A stretch of 64,000 nucleotides of DNA. It comes from Clostridiaceae bacterium. GTDB lineage: Bacteria; Bacillota; Clostridia; Lachnospirales; Lachnospiraceae. The stretch spans positions 19,857 to 83,856 of the forward strand of contig QXWR01000023.1 in NCBI GenBank assembly GCA_009911065.1, given 5' to 3'. Under the pieces are notes generated by a model. It was not told where the DNA came from and searched no databases. It saw only the letters and a program-made list of their open reading frames with translations. Made by a program: the position numbers and the translations under genes. Each line of letters begins with the position of its first letter. Position 1 is the first letter of the stretch. This document shows positions 1 through 8,636 of the stretch, piece after piece.

Positions 1-183
1 ATATTTGTCGCTTTCCGTGATGGATTTATGTTAGGATTCCTATATGATTCGGATATTAATGAAGAACAGGAGAATGGTTCATGCGAGAAAATCATGATCT
101 GTCTGCAGATAAGCTGCCATGTTATAGGAAGATACAGACTCTTGGCGCAAAAGGCGGTTTGTGGGTGGTGCAGGAATTTGTGA
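1..183 (+). CDS. Possible 3' end of an upstream gene (partial)
   Basis: Frame 1 is open from the window edge to TGA at 181-183, while the other two forward frames close within 35 bases. It reads IFVAFRDGFMLGFLYDSD and then loses any recognisable character, overlapping the kinase pseudogene by about 100 bases. The true gene may originally have ended near 78-85, where the kinase ribosome site (AGGAG, 69-73) and start lie. I do not recognise the product. Confidence 0.25.
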   Translation: MFVAFRDGFMLGFLYDSDINEEQENGSCEKIMICLQISCHVIGRYRLLAQKAVCGWCRNL

Positions 184-786
184 CACGAAAAACATTTGTT
201 ATGAGAAAGTTGTCCTGGGAGAATCGGGAAGTCTATGAAAGGCTTATGAGCATCCGACATCCTAATGTGGTACGGGTTCTTGGTGTATTTTCGGATAAGG
301 AGACTTTTTATAGGGTGGAGGAATATGTACACGGGCCATCCCTTTTTTGGATCTTAACACAGAGGGGAACCTTTGGCAGTAAAGAGTTCTCCGTGGGGGA
401 GCAGATATTGAAGGGGTTTTCCGCTTGCATAAAAACGGTATCATTCACCGGGATATGAAACCGAAGAATGTGATGATGGATGAAAAGGAAAAGGTAAAGC
501 TGATTGATTTTTATATTGCCAGGGTTTTTTATGGTGAAAAGGAAAGGGATACTATGTTAAAAGGGACGAAAGGTATGTTTCGCCGGAACCGTTTGGGTAC
601 AGGCAGACGGATTGCCGCACGGATATTTATTCTCTAGGGATGACGCTGTATGAGCTTGCTGCAGGGAAACTTTCGGGGGAGGAGATGTGCAAAGGGGGAC
701 TGGGAGTTTTTATACGTAAATGTACAGAGTTTGATCCGAAACGCCGCTTTCAGACGGCAGAGGAGGCACTTACGGGGCTTAAATGA
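81..786 (+). pseudogene. Ser/Thr protein kinase, broken by two frameshifts
   Basis: Three consecutive frames each carry a successive part of a eukaryotic-type Ser/Thr kinase. Frame one (81 to about 420) has the N-lobe, with MSIRHPNVVRVLGVF and EEYVHGPSL. Frame two (about 421 to 573) has the catalytic loop IIHRDMKPKNVM and LIDFYIARVF, where DFY replaces the usual DFG. Frame three (574 to 786) has YVSPEPFGY, TDIYSLGMTLYELAAG and DPKRRFQTAEEAL, ending TGA at 784-786. The first shift lies in the GGGGTTTT run near 413-420, the second near 571-576. The start at ATG 81 has an AGGAG eight bases upstream. Because the domain order is intact, this is either a recently inactivated gene or two homopolymer sequencing errors. 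There is no transmembrane or PASTA region. Confidence 0.8.
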
Positions 787-890
787 CTGGAAAAGGGAGA
801 TGAGCTTGGAAGGCGGGGACAGAAGATGATGGGGAGAGTTGTCGGGATGTTGACAAATTTCAGGTGAGGGAGTTAGAGCATAACAATGTA

Positions 891-1056
891 CTAGAGCGTG
901 TCTGAAAATTCATTCTCGCCATCTGCACGCCCCACTTTGCGGTATATTTGGCTCTTATTCCGTCAATGTAGCCCACTATGTCTCCCTCATTCGGGCCAAA
1001 TCTCCCGCAAACTGTGACGCGCATTTGACGGAAAGCAATTTTCAGACACGCTCTAG
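891..1056. repeat. 166-bp MITE-like element with perfect 20-bp terminal inverted repeats
   Basis: The element opens with CTAGAGCGTGTCTGAAAATT at 891-910 and closes with its exact reverse complement at 1037-1056. No ORF lies inside. A strongly diverged relative lies at about 48180-48352 and a reduced copy at 63382-63423, so this is a family in this genome. It sits between the kinase pseudogene and the Rpn remnant. Confidence 0.75.
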
Positions 1057-1083
1057 TTATCTGCCTAGGGAGGTAATGGATGA

Positions 1084-1407
1084 ATTATTTATGTTTGGCA
1101 GTTAAGAGAGAAGCGGCAAGAAGTCAAACCGGAAGCAGGGTATAATTCAGATACATTTATAATAAAGCTGGAAGAAGCAGTTAAAAAAGCAAGATTAAAT
1201 AAGGAATGGAGGATTGAGTATATGACATTGTTAATGAGAGATAGAGAGAACATTGAAAAAGGTATGGAAATAGGTGTTATTGGATTGATCTTTACATTAA
1301 AAGAATTAAATATGTCAAATGATTTTATTCTGAAAAAGTTACAAGAGAGATTTAATATAAATATAGATGAAGCATATAATTATTTAAAAAAGGCAGAGAA
1401 TATATAG
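1084..1407 (+). pseudogene. Remnant of an Rpn/PD-(D/E)XK-family transposase-like nuclease
   Basis: The frame is open from just after TGA 1081-1083 to TAG 1405-1407. It reads KLEEAVKKARLNKEWRIEYM followed by TLLMRDRENIEKGMEIG, then a short two-helix tail. That is the typical C-terminal half of the recombination-promoting nuclease (Rpn, PD-(D/E)XK nuclease transposase) family common in Clostridia. The N-terminal nuclease domain, usually about 200 residues, is missing, and the sequence upstream is the MITE-like element at 891-1056. An ATG at 1222 could give a 61-residue peptide, but I read this as a relic. Confidence 0.65.
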
Positions 1408-1418
1408 TCATATCTTAG

Positions 1419-1457
1419 AACCATAGAGCAGAGGGAATCTGTTTTATGGTTTTTTTC
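1419..1457 (+). terminator. Rho-independent terminator-like hairpin
   Basis: AACCATA (1419-1425) pairs with TATGGTT (1445-1451), followed by a T-run to 1456, just after the Rpn remnant. Confidence 0.5.
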
Positions 1458-1490
1458 TTACGGATAGAAATATACCTATCAATTGAGAAA

Positions 1491-1583
1491 ATGGCAGCAC
1501 GTTTAGCATATATGTTGGTAAAAAATCATTTCTTTTTAGATGAAAATAAAAGGATTGGGATGCTTGTAATGTTTTTGACATAG
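1491..1583 (+). pseudogene. Fic/Doc-family fragment
   Basis: The short frame reads LAYMLVKNHFFLDENKRIG then MLVMFLT and stops at TAG 1581-1583. This is the Fic core helix-loop; the canonical motif is HPF(x)DGNKRIG, so H-P-F has become H-F-F and D-G-N has become D-E-N. Nothing else of a Fic protein is visible on either side, although the frame is open upstream into the terminator. It is a relic of an AMPylase or Doc-type toxin gene. Confidence 0.55.
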
Positions 1584-1824
1584 GGTATTCCTTTCTTTCC
1601 ATGAAAAGTTTGAGCACATCTTTAGACCGTTTAATTTGTGATTCCCGACAAAGACAAAAACTACCTATTTTGTACGAAATATCAGTTTATAGAGCTTCTG
1701 TCAACTGGTAAAATCTTCTTATCATCCAACCACATAGTTGATTTATGTCAGAAATTTTATGACAGGTTTTGAAGTGGGCTATAACGAGAAGAGGATAGAA
1801 TTACATGAAAAATTTGAAAAATGG
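1584..1824. other. Non-coding AT-rich stretch before the cas operon
   Basis: I see no ORF, repeat or RNA gene here beyond short degenerate frames. The cas promoter begins at its right edge. Confidence 0.5.
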
Positions 1825-1854
1825 ATGACAAATAGTAGTATAGAATGTTATAAT
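1825..1854 (+). promoter_or_regulatory. Candidate sigma-A promoter of the cas operon
   Basis: ATGACA at 1825-1830 and TATAAT at 1849-1854 are separated by 18 bp. Transcription would start near 1861, giving a leader of about 60 nt to the cas3 start at 1922. Confidence 0.5.
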
Positions 1855-1921
1855 AACTTTTAAATCATAATCAAATTGTATAAAAAATCGTATAAAAATC
1901 AACTGTCAATGGAGAAATTAC

Positions 1922-4375
1922 ATGAAAATAATGTGTATCGAAGACGATCCTTACATTGCACACTGCAAAGATGATTTGCAAGAGATCCAATCCGTCTCTG
2001 CTCATAATCAGGAAACCGCACAGCTGGCTCAGTCCTATTGTACGATGAAAGAGCTGACGGCCATCAGCTATCTGGCAGCAGTGCTTCACGACTGCGGTAA
2101 ATATAGCAACCGTTTCCAAGAATATATCCGTCAGGGAGAGGCGTCTGTTTTCAGGAGGGGCGAAGTCAATCATTCGACGGCAGGCGGGATACTCATGGAG
2201 GAGTTAGCACCGAAGTCCAGCCTTTCGGAGATCATTCAAATCGTGGTTTATTCTCATCATGGACTCCAGGATGCAGTTGATTTGGAGACAGGCAGTTGGT
2301 TGATTGAAAGACGTCAGAGCAAGGAGTATCAGGAACATGAAAAAATTGAAATAGATCGCGTAAAGCAGCGATTTTATCAGTATACGGATAAGGAACTGTT
2401 AAATGCAGTGTGCAGCAGGGCACGTGAATCTATGAAAACACTGGTGGGGCAAATTAAAAAGTTTATGGAACAGACTCCGGTGGGTGTTTATGGGAGCAGG
2501 GACTTTTATATGGGGATGCATGAGCGGATGTTGTTGTCTCTTCTGATTGACGCAGACCATAGCAATACGTCAGAGTTTATGAATGGTACGAATGGTACGC
2601 CTAAGAGAGAACCGCAGACGGAGGAAGCCATAACTCAGGTCTGGCAGCAGTGCATTGTTCATTTTGAACATTACATATTAGGATTTCAGGTTAAAACAAA
2701 AATTGATGAGTTTCGGAAAGAGATATCGGACTCATGTCTTTGCGCCGCATCTGAAAAGACACGGCTTTATCGTTTAACCTTGCCTACCGGTTCGGGAAAG
2801 ACCTTGAGCGGTCTTCGCTTTGCCCTTCATCATGGAAAAAAATTTGGTAAGCAGCGAATTATCTATGTGGCTCCCTTTACGAGCATTTTGGAGCAAAATT
2901 CGGAAATGATCCGTCAGGCTGTCGGACAGGCGGAGCTTGTTCTGGAACATCACTGCAATGTGATTTCTGACACAGAAGAAGCACAGGAACGATATGGGCG
3001 ATTGACAGAAAACTGGATGAGTCCTGTGATTGCGACGACGGCAGTGCAGTTTTTGAATACGTTATTTTCAGCAAAAACAGAAAATGTCCGCCGTATGCAC
3101 AGTTTATGCGGCAGCATTATTCTGTTTGATGAGATACAGGCACTTCCTGTCCGCACCATCAGCTTGTTTAATTTAGCTGTAAATTATCTTACGACCTTCT
3201 GTGATACAACGGTTGTTTTATGTTCCGCCACCCAACCGGTATTTGATAAACTTCCTAGAAATCGATTGCTTCCGCCTAGGGAACTGGTGGAAGATTACGT
3301 TCGTTATGATGAAGCGTTCCGGCGGGTTACGCTGATTGACCGGACAGAGATAAAACCAGACGGCCTGACAGTGGAGGAACTGGGGGATTTTGTTCTGGAG
3401 CAGTTTGCTGTGGAAAAGCAGATTCTGGTAATTGTAAATACCAAGGCATGCGCCAGGAATCTTTATCTTTATTTGAAAGCGCGCTCTGGTCTGGCGGGAG
3501 AGCTGTTTCATTTGAGTACAAATATGTGTGCGCTGAATCGCAGGGAAGTCCTGGACAGACTTAAGTTGTGTCTGGAAACAGAGAATCACCCAAAGCCGGT
3601 GATTTGCGTCAGTACACAATTGATCGAGGCGGGGGTAGATTTATCGTTTCGATGCGTGATCCGTTCCCTTGCCGGACTGGATAATATGATACAGGCTGCA
3701 GGACGGTGCAACCGTCATGGAGCATGGGCAAACGGAAATGTTTATATTGTAAAAATGTCAAATGAGGCAGAAGATGTTTCTCGCCTTACAGAGATTAAGA
3801 TTGCACAAACTGCCATGAAGGAAATTTTACGCTGCTATAAGGAGGCTCCGGAAACAGTTGGCAGGGATTTGCTGTCGGCAAAAGCAAAAGAGCAGTACTA
3901 CCTCAGATATCTGCGGGATCAGACAAGGCAGACGGAGTTTTGTGTCAATGTACATGGTGCGGATACGACTTTGGTGGAATTACTTTCAGAGAATGAAACG
4001 GCAAAGCGCCAGTACAGGCGCCATATGGGAAAACCTTTGAAAAGCATGTTGAAGCAGTCCTTTAAAACTGCTGGCGATCTGTTTGAGGTGATTTCCGAAC
4101 AAGGGAAAAGGAATGTAGTGGTTGAGTACGACGAGGTTGTTGTTTCTATGTTGGAAGAACTTCAAAATCCATATATTTTTTATGGGCGGCAAAAGGAAAT
4201 CTTGCGCAGGCTGCAGTTAGCGTCAGTTGGAATCTCGGAACAGATGAAAAATGAATTAGGTAGGGCCATTACTCCTCTGTGCGGAGGGCTTGTTGATGTT
4301 TTGAGCATGAGCTATTACAGCAAGGAGACCGGTGTCAGCACAGAGCCGGTCGGTATGGAGCTGTTAAGTATGTAA
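1922..4375 (+). CDS. cas3: CRISPR-associated nuclease-helicase Cas3 (type I-C)
   Basis: An 817-aa effector that unwinds and degrades DNA recruited by the type I-C Cascade complex. The N-terminal HD nuclease shows AVLHDCGKYS (H53, D54, K57), a His in VNHSTAGG and YSHHG. The SF2 helicase core follows with Walker A LPTGSGKT near residue 290, DEIQ (motif II, in place of DEAD/DEAH) near 402, SATQP near 433 and QAAGRCNRHG near 590. ATG 1922 has a GGAG eight bases upstream. It is first in the cas operon and 21 bp from cas5c. HD and helicase are fused, as is usual for this subtype, and no key residue is missing. Confidence 0.97.
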   Translation: MKIMCIEDDPYIAHCKDDLQEIQSVSAHNQETAQLAQSYCTMKELTAISYLAAVLHDCGKYSNRFQEYIRQGEASVFRRGEVNHSTAGGILMEELAPKSSLSEIIQIVVYSHHGLQDAVDLETGSWLIERRQSKEYQEHEKIEIDRVKQRFYQYTDKELLNAVCSRARESMKTLVGQIKKFMEQTPVGVYGSRDFYMGMHERMLLSLLIDADHSNTSEFMNGTNGTPKREPQTEEAITQVWQQCIVHFEHYILGFQVKTKIDEFRKEISDSCLCAASEKTRLYRLTLPTGSGKTLSGLRFALHHGKKFGKQRIIYVAPFTSILEQNSEMIRQAVGQAELVLEHHCNVISDTEEAQERYGRLTENWMSPVIATTAVQFLNTLFSAKTENVRRMHSLCGSIILFDEIQALPVRTISLFNLAVNYLTTFCDTTVVLCSATQPVFDKLPRNRLLPPRELVEDYVRYDEAFRRVTLIDRTEIKPDGLTVEELGDFVLEQFAVEKQILVIVNTKACARNLYLYLKARSGLAGELFHLSTNMCALNRREVLDRLKLCLETENHPKPVICVSTQLIEAGVDLSFRCVIRSLAGLDNMIQAAGRCNRHGAWANGNVYIVKMSNEAEDVSRLTEIKIAQTAMKEILRCYKEAPETVGRDLLSAKAKEQYYLRYLRDQTRQTEFCVNVHGADTTLVELLSENETAKRQYRRHMGKPLKSMLKQSFKTAGDLFEVISEQGKRNVVVEYDEVVVSMLEELQNPYIFYGRQKEILRRLQLASVGISEQMKNELGRAITPLCGGLVDVLSMSYYSKETGVSTEPVGMELLSM

Positions 4376-4396
4376 TATGCGGGGAGGTGAATCCAT

Positions 4397-5131
4397 TTGA
4401 AGTATCGGAATACGGTTGAGTTTCAGGTGAACGGGGATTATGCGCTGTTTTCTGATCCTGTCACCAGAGTGGGAGGGGAAAAATGTTCCTATCATATTCC
4501 CACCTATGAGGCGCTGAAGGGAATCTTGCAGAGCGTTTATTGGAAGCCTACATTTGTGTGGATCATTGATGCCGTGCGTGTCATGAATCCGATTCGGACA
4601 GAGACCAAAGGAATCCGGCCGATCTGCTATAACGGAGGAAATGAGCTGGCTTATTATACGTATTTGAAAAATGTCTGTTATCAGGTACGTGCTCATTTTG
4701 AATGGAATGAAAACCGGCCGGAGTTGGAGCAGGACAGGAATGAACATAAGCATCATAATATTGCCAGACGGATGATTGCCCGCGGAGGAAGGCGCGATGT
4801 GTTTCTTGGAACCAGAGAATGTCAGGGATATGTGGAGCCGTGTGTGTTCGGTGAAGGAGAAAGTGCTTATGACGATCTGGACGGAGAAATTGCTTACGGC
4901 TTTCTGTATCATGGAATTACCTATGCAGATGAGGCGGTTTTGCCGGAGGATAAAGGGAAATTGACCGTGCGTTTTTGGCGTCCCAAGATGACAAGGGGAG
5001 GAAAGATTGAATTTTTACGTCCGGAACAATGCATGGAAAAACGGCACATTAAAGAAATGGAAATAAAAATATTTTGTCAGGGAAATTTTTGCGGCGCAGA
5101 AGAATTTAGTGACGAGGAGGCGGGGCTGTGA
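4397..5131 (+). CDS. cas5c: Type I-C Cas5 (Cas5c/d) pre-crRNA endonuclease
   Basis: A 244-aa RAMP-fold protein. In subtype I-C, Cas5 replaces Cas6: it cuts the repeat hairpin and then stays on the crRNA 5' handle in Cascade. The opening region YRNTVEFQVNGDYALFSDP is typical. The residues equivalent to the Bacillus halodurans Cas5d catalytic triad (Y46, K116, H117) appear as Y48 in SVYWKP and K118-H119 in EHKHHN, so it should be an active processing enzyme. The start is TTG at 4397, placed by the GGGGAGGTG site at 4381-4389; no nearby ATG gives a full fold. Its stop overlaps the cas8c GTG as GTGA. Confidence 0.95.
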   Translation: MKYRNTVEFQVNGDYALFSDPVTRVGGEKCSYHIPTYEALKGILQSVYWKPTFVWIIDAVRVMNPIRTETKGIRPICYNGGNELAYYTYLKNVCYQVRAHFEWNENRPELEQDRNEHKHHNIARRMIARGGRRDVFLGTRECQGYVEPCVFGEGESAYDDLDGEIAYGFLYHGITYADEAVLPEDKGKLTVRFWRPKMTRGGKIEFLRPEQCMEKRHIKEMEIKIFCQGNFCGAEEFSDEEAGL

Positions 5132-7113
5132 ACTGGCTGAATGAGCTTTATGATCTGTATGAAAAAAATCAGGATCTTGCCGGTGAAATCCAAACGGTTG
5201 ACAGAAAGACCAGGAAAAGGATTGAAAAAACAAGTCTGGTGCTGCTTCCGATTTCTCATACGACGGTAACGGCGCAGATTACTGTTACCATTGATACTGA
5301 CGGCAATTTTATCTCTGCGGAGTCCGTGGCAGAAGAGGACAAATTAACGATCATTCCGGTTACGGCGGAATCCGGAAGCCGTACAGCAGGCAAAGCGCCT
5401 CATCCACTGTGTGATAATCTAAAGTACTTGGCCGGAGATTATATGGATTACTATGGTGGTAAAGAAGGAAAAGAGAAGGATTTTTCAGAGAATTATCAGA
5501 TGTACATAAAAGCGCTGCAGCGTTGGAGTGAATCGGAATATAGCCATGAGAAGGTAAACAGTATCTACCGGTATCTGAGAAAAGGGAGTCTGATTCAGGA
5601 TCTGGCTGGGGCCGGAGTGATCCGTCTGGATAACCATGGAAAGATTGCACAAAAAGAAAAAATACAGGCGGTTGCCCAGGAAGACGCGTTTGTGAGGTTT
5701 CGGGTCTGGCATCTTGAAGAACTGGATGAGGCGGCGCTGGCGGACGAAGGGGGAAACAGCTGTGCAGAATGTTGGAGAGACAAGACCCTTCAGCAATGTT
5801 TTATAGAATATTACCGTTCTCTCCCGGCGGAAAAGGGGTTGTCTTATTTGTCCGGAAAGGTGGAACCACTGTCGTTTCTTCAGCCGAAAAAAATTCGGAA
5901 TGAAGGGGACGGAGCAAAATTAATTTCGTCCAACGATGAGCAGAACTTTACGTTTCGCGGCCGGTTTTCTGATAAATCCCAGGCATTTTCCATAGGATAT
6001 GAGGACTCTCAAAAGGCACATAATGCTTTGAAGTGGATTATCCGTAAGCAGGGGTATAGCTGGGACAGCCTGTATGTGGCAATTTGGGAATCTGATATGA
6101 ACCCTCTGCCGGATTTGCGCACAGATACAGATGAGATATATGAGACATGCGAGGATTATGAAGGCTGGGGAGAGGAAGAAGAACATCAAACAGAATATCT
6201 GGGAACGGATGAGATTGGGGCTTCCAAGTTTGCCGCGGCGATGCGGGGATATGGAACGTGTCTGGGGCAGGCATCCAGAACCGTACTGCTGGCATTGGAT
6301 TCCGCAACTCCTGGGCGGCTGGCGATGACAGAATACAAACAGTTTGAGTCAAGTACCTATCTGCAAAATATCGGGTACTGGCATATGAGCTGTGAATGGC
6401 AGCATGTTAAATATAAAAATGGCGGGTCCTTTCCGTTTCAGGGGATGGTTGGAATTAAGAAAATTGCAGAAGCTTTGTATGGTACGGAGCAAAAAGGCAG
6501 TCTGACGATTACCGGAAAAAACAATCAGTACCTGTACAAAGAGGTGTTTAAGAGGCTTTTACCGTGCATTTCAGAGCGGCGGAGAATCCCGCTGGATTTG
6601 GTGAGGCTGGCCGTGCAGAGAGCTTCTTCGCCGATGACTTTTAAAGAATGGTATAACTGGGAACGAATTTTGGCAGTGGCATGTTCATTTGTGAAGAAAC
6701 AGCGATATGAGTACCATGGGAAGGAGGTATGGAAGGTGGCTTTGGATACAGGGTGTGATAAGAGGGATTATCTGTTTGGGCGATTGCTGGCAGTGGCGGA
6801 CCGGGTGGAGTACCGTACTTATGATAAGGATGACCGGCGCGAGACAAATGCGCAGCGGTATATGGCGGTGTTTGCTCAGAAACCTATGCGTACCTGGAAG
6901 GTTCTGGAGGAGAAACTGCAGCCCTACTGGGGGAAACTGAAACCGGCTGAGTGTATGGCGTATAAAAAATTAATTGAGGAAATTTTTGATAAATTTACGG
7001 TTGAGGCATATGAAAAAGATGAGAGTCTGAGCGGACTGTATTTATTGGGATTTCACAGTCAGGCAATGGCGCTGAAGCAGAAACCGGCAAATGAACAGAA
7101 AGAAGAGGAGTGA
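5128..7113 (+). CDS. cas8c: Type I-C Cascade large subunit Cas8c (Csd1)
   Basis: A 661-aa large subunit of the I-C effector complex, expected to recognise the PAM and bind target DNA. It opens MNWLNELYDLYEKNQ, as usual for Csd1, and has the family's acidic middle section (about residues 330-350) and a C-terminal helical domain that doubles as Cas11c. The GTG start overlaps the cas5c stop (GTGA), indicating translational coupling. Length is slightly above the usual 580-640. An in-frame start inside the gene is annotated separately. Confidence 0.95.
   Translation: MNWLNELYDLYEKNQDLAGEIQTVDRKTRKRIEKTSLVLLPISHTTVTAQITVTIDTDGNFISAESVAEEDKLTIIPVTAESGSRTAGKAPHPLCDNLKYLAGDYMDYYGGKEGKEKDFSENYQMYIKALQRWSESEYSHEKVNSIYRYLRKGSLIQDLAGAGVIRLDNHGKIAQKEKIQAVAQEDAFVRFRVWHLEELDEAALADEGGNSCAECWRDKTLQQCFIEYYRSLPAEKGLSYLSGKVEPLSFLQPKKIRNEGDGAKLISSNDEQNFTFRGRFSDKSQAFSIGYEDSQKAHNALKWIIRKQGYSWDSLYVAIWESDMNPLPDLRTDTDEIYETCEDYEGWGEEEEHQTEYLGTDEIGASKFAAAMRGYGTCLGQASRTVLLALDSATPGRLAMTEYKQFESSTYLQNIGYWHMSCEWQHVKYKNGGSFPFQGMVGIKKIAEALYGTEQKGSLTITGKNNQYLYKEVFKRLLPCISERRRIPLDLVRLAVQRASSPMTFKEWYNWERILAVACSFVKKQRYEYHGKEVWKVALDTGCDKRDYLFGRLLAVADRVEYRTYDKDDRRETNAQRYMAVFAQKPMRTWKVLEEKLQPYWGKLKPAECMAYKKLIEEIFDKFTVEAYEKDESLSGLYLLGFHSQAMALKQKPANEQKEEE
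6736..7113 (+). CDS. cas11c: Probable internally initiated small subunit Cas11c (within cas8c)
   Basis: In type I-C the small Cascade subunit is known to be made from an internal start in the 3' part of cas8c. At 6721-6727 there is a perfect AAGGAGG, followed eight bases later by GTG at 6736, in frame with cas8c (codon 537). Initiation would give a 125-aa helical protein starting MALDTGCDKRDYLFGRLL, the region where published Cas11c proteins begin. A nearer ATG at 6729 is out of frame and closes after nine codons, so GTG is the credible start. The site is a sequence inference; expression is not shown. Confidence 0.7.
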   Translation: MALDTGCDKRDYLFGRLLAVADRVEYRTYDKDDRRETNAQRYMAVFAQKPMRTWKVLEEKLQPYWGKLKPAECMAYKKLIEEIFDKFTVEAYEKDESLSGLYLLGFHSQAMALKQKPANEQKEEE

Positions 7114-7117
7114 GAGT

Positions 7118-7975
7118 ATGACAGACTTAAAAGGGAAAATTGATTTTGCAGTGATAATATCCGCAACCAACGCAAACCCCAATGGAGATCCGCTGAATGG
7201 AAACCGTCCCAGAGAAAATTTTGACGGGTATGGAGAGATATCCGATGTGTGCATTAAGCGGAAAATCAGAAACCGGTTTCAGGATTTGGGAGAGCGTGTA
7301 TTTGTCCAATCAGATGAACGTGCGGATGACGGATTTACCAGTCTGAAGGCCCGTGCAGAAGGGTGTGAGGAGCTGAAGGTAATTTTAAGCAAGAATAAAA
7401 ATCCGGATCGAGATCAGTTCAGTCAGGCTGCATGCAGGGAGTGGATTGATGTGAGAGCTTTTGGGCAGGTGTTTGCGTTTAAGGGGGTGAATGTATCCGT
7501 TGGAGTCCGCGGCCCGGTATCGGTTCAGCAGGCGGTCAGTGTGTCCCCGGTGGATATTGTCAGTATGCAGATTACAAAAAGCGTGAACAGTGAGGACGGA
7601 AAAGATGGAAAGGCATCGGATACCATGGGGACAAAACATCGGGTCGGTTTTGGCCTTTATGTAATAAAAGGAAGTGTAAATGTTCAGCTGGCAGAAAAGA
7701 CGGGATTCTCTCAGGAGGACGCAAAGCTTCTGAAGGAAGCACTGAAAACGCTGTTTGAAAATGACGCTTCGTCGGCGCGGCCGGAGGGGAGTATGGAGGT
7801 ATGCCGTTTGTACTGGTGGCAGCATGAAGAAAAGACACCAGCAGTATCCACCGCGAAAATACATAGAAGCATTCAGATTAAGGAAAAGAAGGACAGACCG
7901 GAATCTTTTTCTGATTATGAGATTTATCTGGCAGAGCTGCCTTGTGTGAAACCAGAGGTGTATGATCTTGTATAA
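7118..7975 (+). CDS. cas7c: Type I-C Cascade backbone Cas7c (Csd2)
   Basis: A 285-aa RAMP protein that forms the crRNA-binding filament of Cascade. The N-terminus shows the family signature FAVIISATNANPNGDPLNGN and the middle has ITKSVNSEDG. The frame is open from 7091, but that would overlap cas8c. ATG 7118, with AGAGGAG at 7103-7109, fits the conserved protein start and leaves 4 bp after cas8c. Its last 14 bases overlap cas4, which implies coupled translation. Confidence 0.95.
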   Translation: MTDLKGKIDFAVIISATNANPNGDPLNGNRPRENFDGYGEISDVCIKRKIRNRFQDLGERVFVQSDERADDGFTSLKARAEGCEELKVILSKNKNPDRDQFSQAACREWIDVRAFGQVFAFKGVNVSVGVRGPVSVQQAVSVSPVDIVSMQITKSVNSEDGKDGKASDTMGTKHRVGFGLYVIKGSVNVQLAEKTGFSQEDAKLLKEALKTLFENDASSARPEGSMEVCRLYWWQHEEKTPAVSTAKIHRSIQIKEKKDRPESFSDYEIYLAELPCVKPEVYDLV

Positions 7976-8636
7976 AGAGGAAGATTTTCTCCAGCTTTCC
8001 GGTATTCAGCATTTTGCGTTTTGCCGGAGACAGTGGGCGTTGGCCTATATTGAACTGCAGTGGCAGGAAAATGTGAGAACTGTGGAAGGAAAACTGATGC
8101 ATCTGAAAGCGCATGATGCTTCGGCAGCGGAAAAACGAGGCGACTGTATTATTAGCAGAGCGATGCCCGTGCAATCCAGAGAATTGGGAATCAGCGGAGA
8201 ATGTGATATTGTAGAATTTCATCGTGGTGATGAGGGAATTTCCCTGACCGGAAGGAATGGTTTGTATCAGGTGGTGCCGATTGAATATAAGAGAGGGAGA
8301 CCCAAGGTTACAGATGTGGATACGCTGCAGTTGACGGCACAGGTTTTGTGTCTGGAAGAAATGCTTTGTTGTCAGATTTCCTGGGGATACCTTTACTATG
8401 GTGAAACAAGGCGCAGGACAAAGGTGGAGATCAGTAAAGAACTGCGTGATAAAGTAAAGACAATGTTTTTGGAAATGCATGAGTATTATAGACGTCGTTA
8501 TACGCCCCGTGTGAAATGGACTAAAGGCTGTAATGCATGTTCTCTGCGGGATGTCTGTCTTCCTGTATTGGGAAAGAAAAAATCGGCCAAAGCCTATATG
8601 GAACGGACGCTTGCGGCGAAGGAGGGAGAGTCATGA
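7962..8636 (+). CDS. cas4: Cas4 exonuclease, spacer adaptation
   Basis: A 224-aa RecB-like PD-(D/E)XK nuclease that trims prespacers and selects the PAM end together with Cas1-Cas2. Visible features are the first cluster cysteine in FAFCRRQWAL, the nuclease motifs GECDIV and VPIEYKRG, and the three remaining Fe-S cysteines in GCNACSLRDVCLP (C-x2-C-x5-C). All metal and cluster ligands are present, so it should be active. It overlaps cas7c by 14 nt and cas1 by an ATGA. Confidence 0.95.
   Translation: MILYKEEDFLQLSGIQHFAFCRRQWALAYIELQWQENVRTVEGKLMHLKAHDASAAEKRGDCIISRAMPVQSRELGISGECDIVEFHRGDEGISLTGRNGLYQVVPIEYKRGRPKVTDVDTLQLTAQVLCLEEMLCCQISWGYLYYGETRRRTKVEISKELRDKVKTMFLEMHEYYRRRYTPRVKWTKGCNACSLRDVCLPVLGKKKSAKAYMERTLAAKEGES

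Noticed and set aside
8537..8632. Longer Cas1 start at 8537
   Set aside because: The extra residues lie inside cas4 and do not belong to Cas1; ATG 8633 gives the ATGA overlap.
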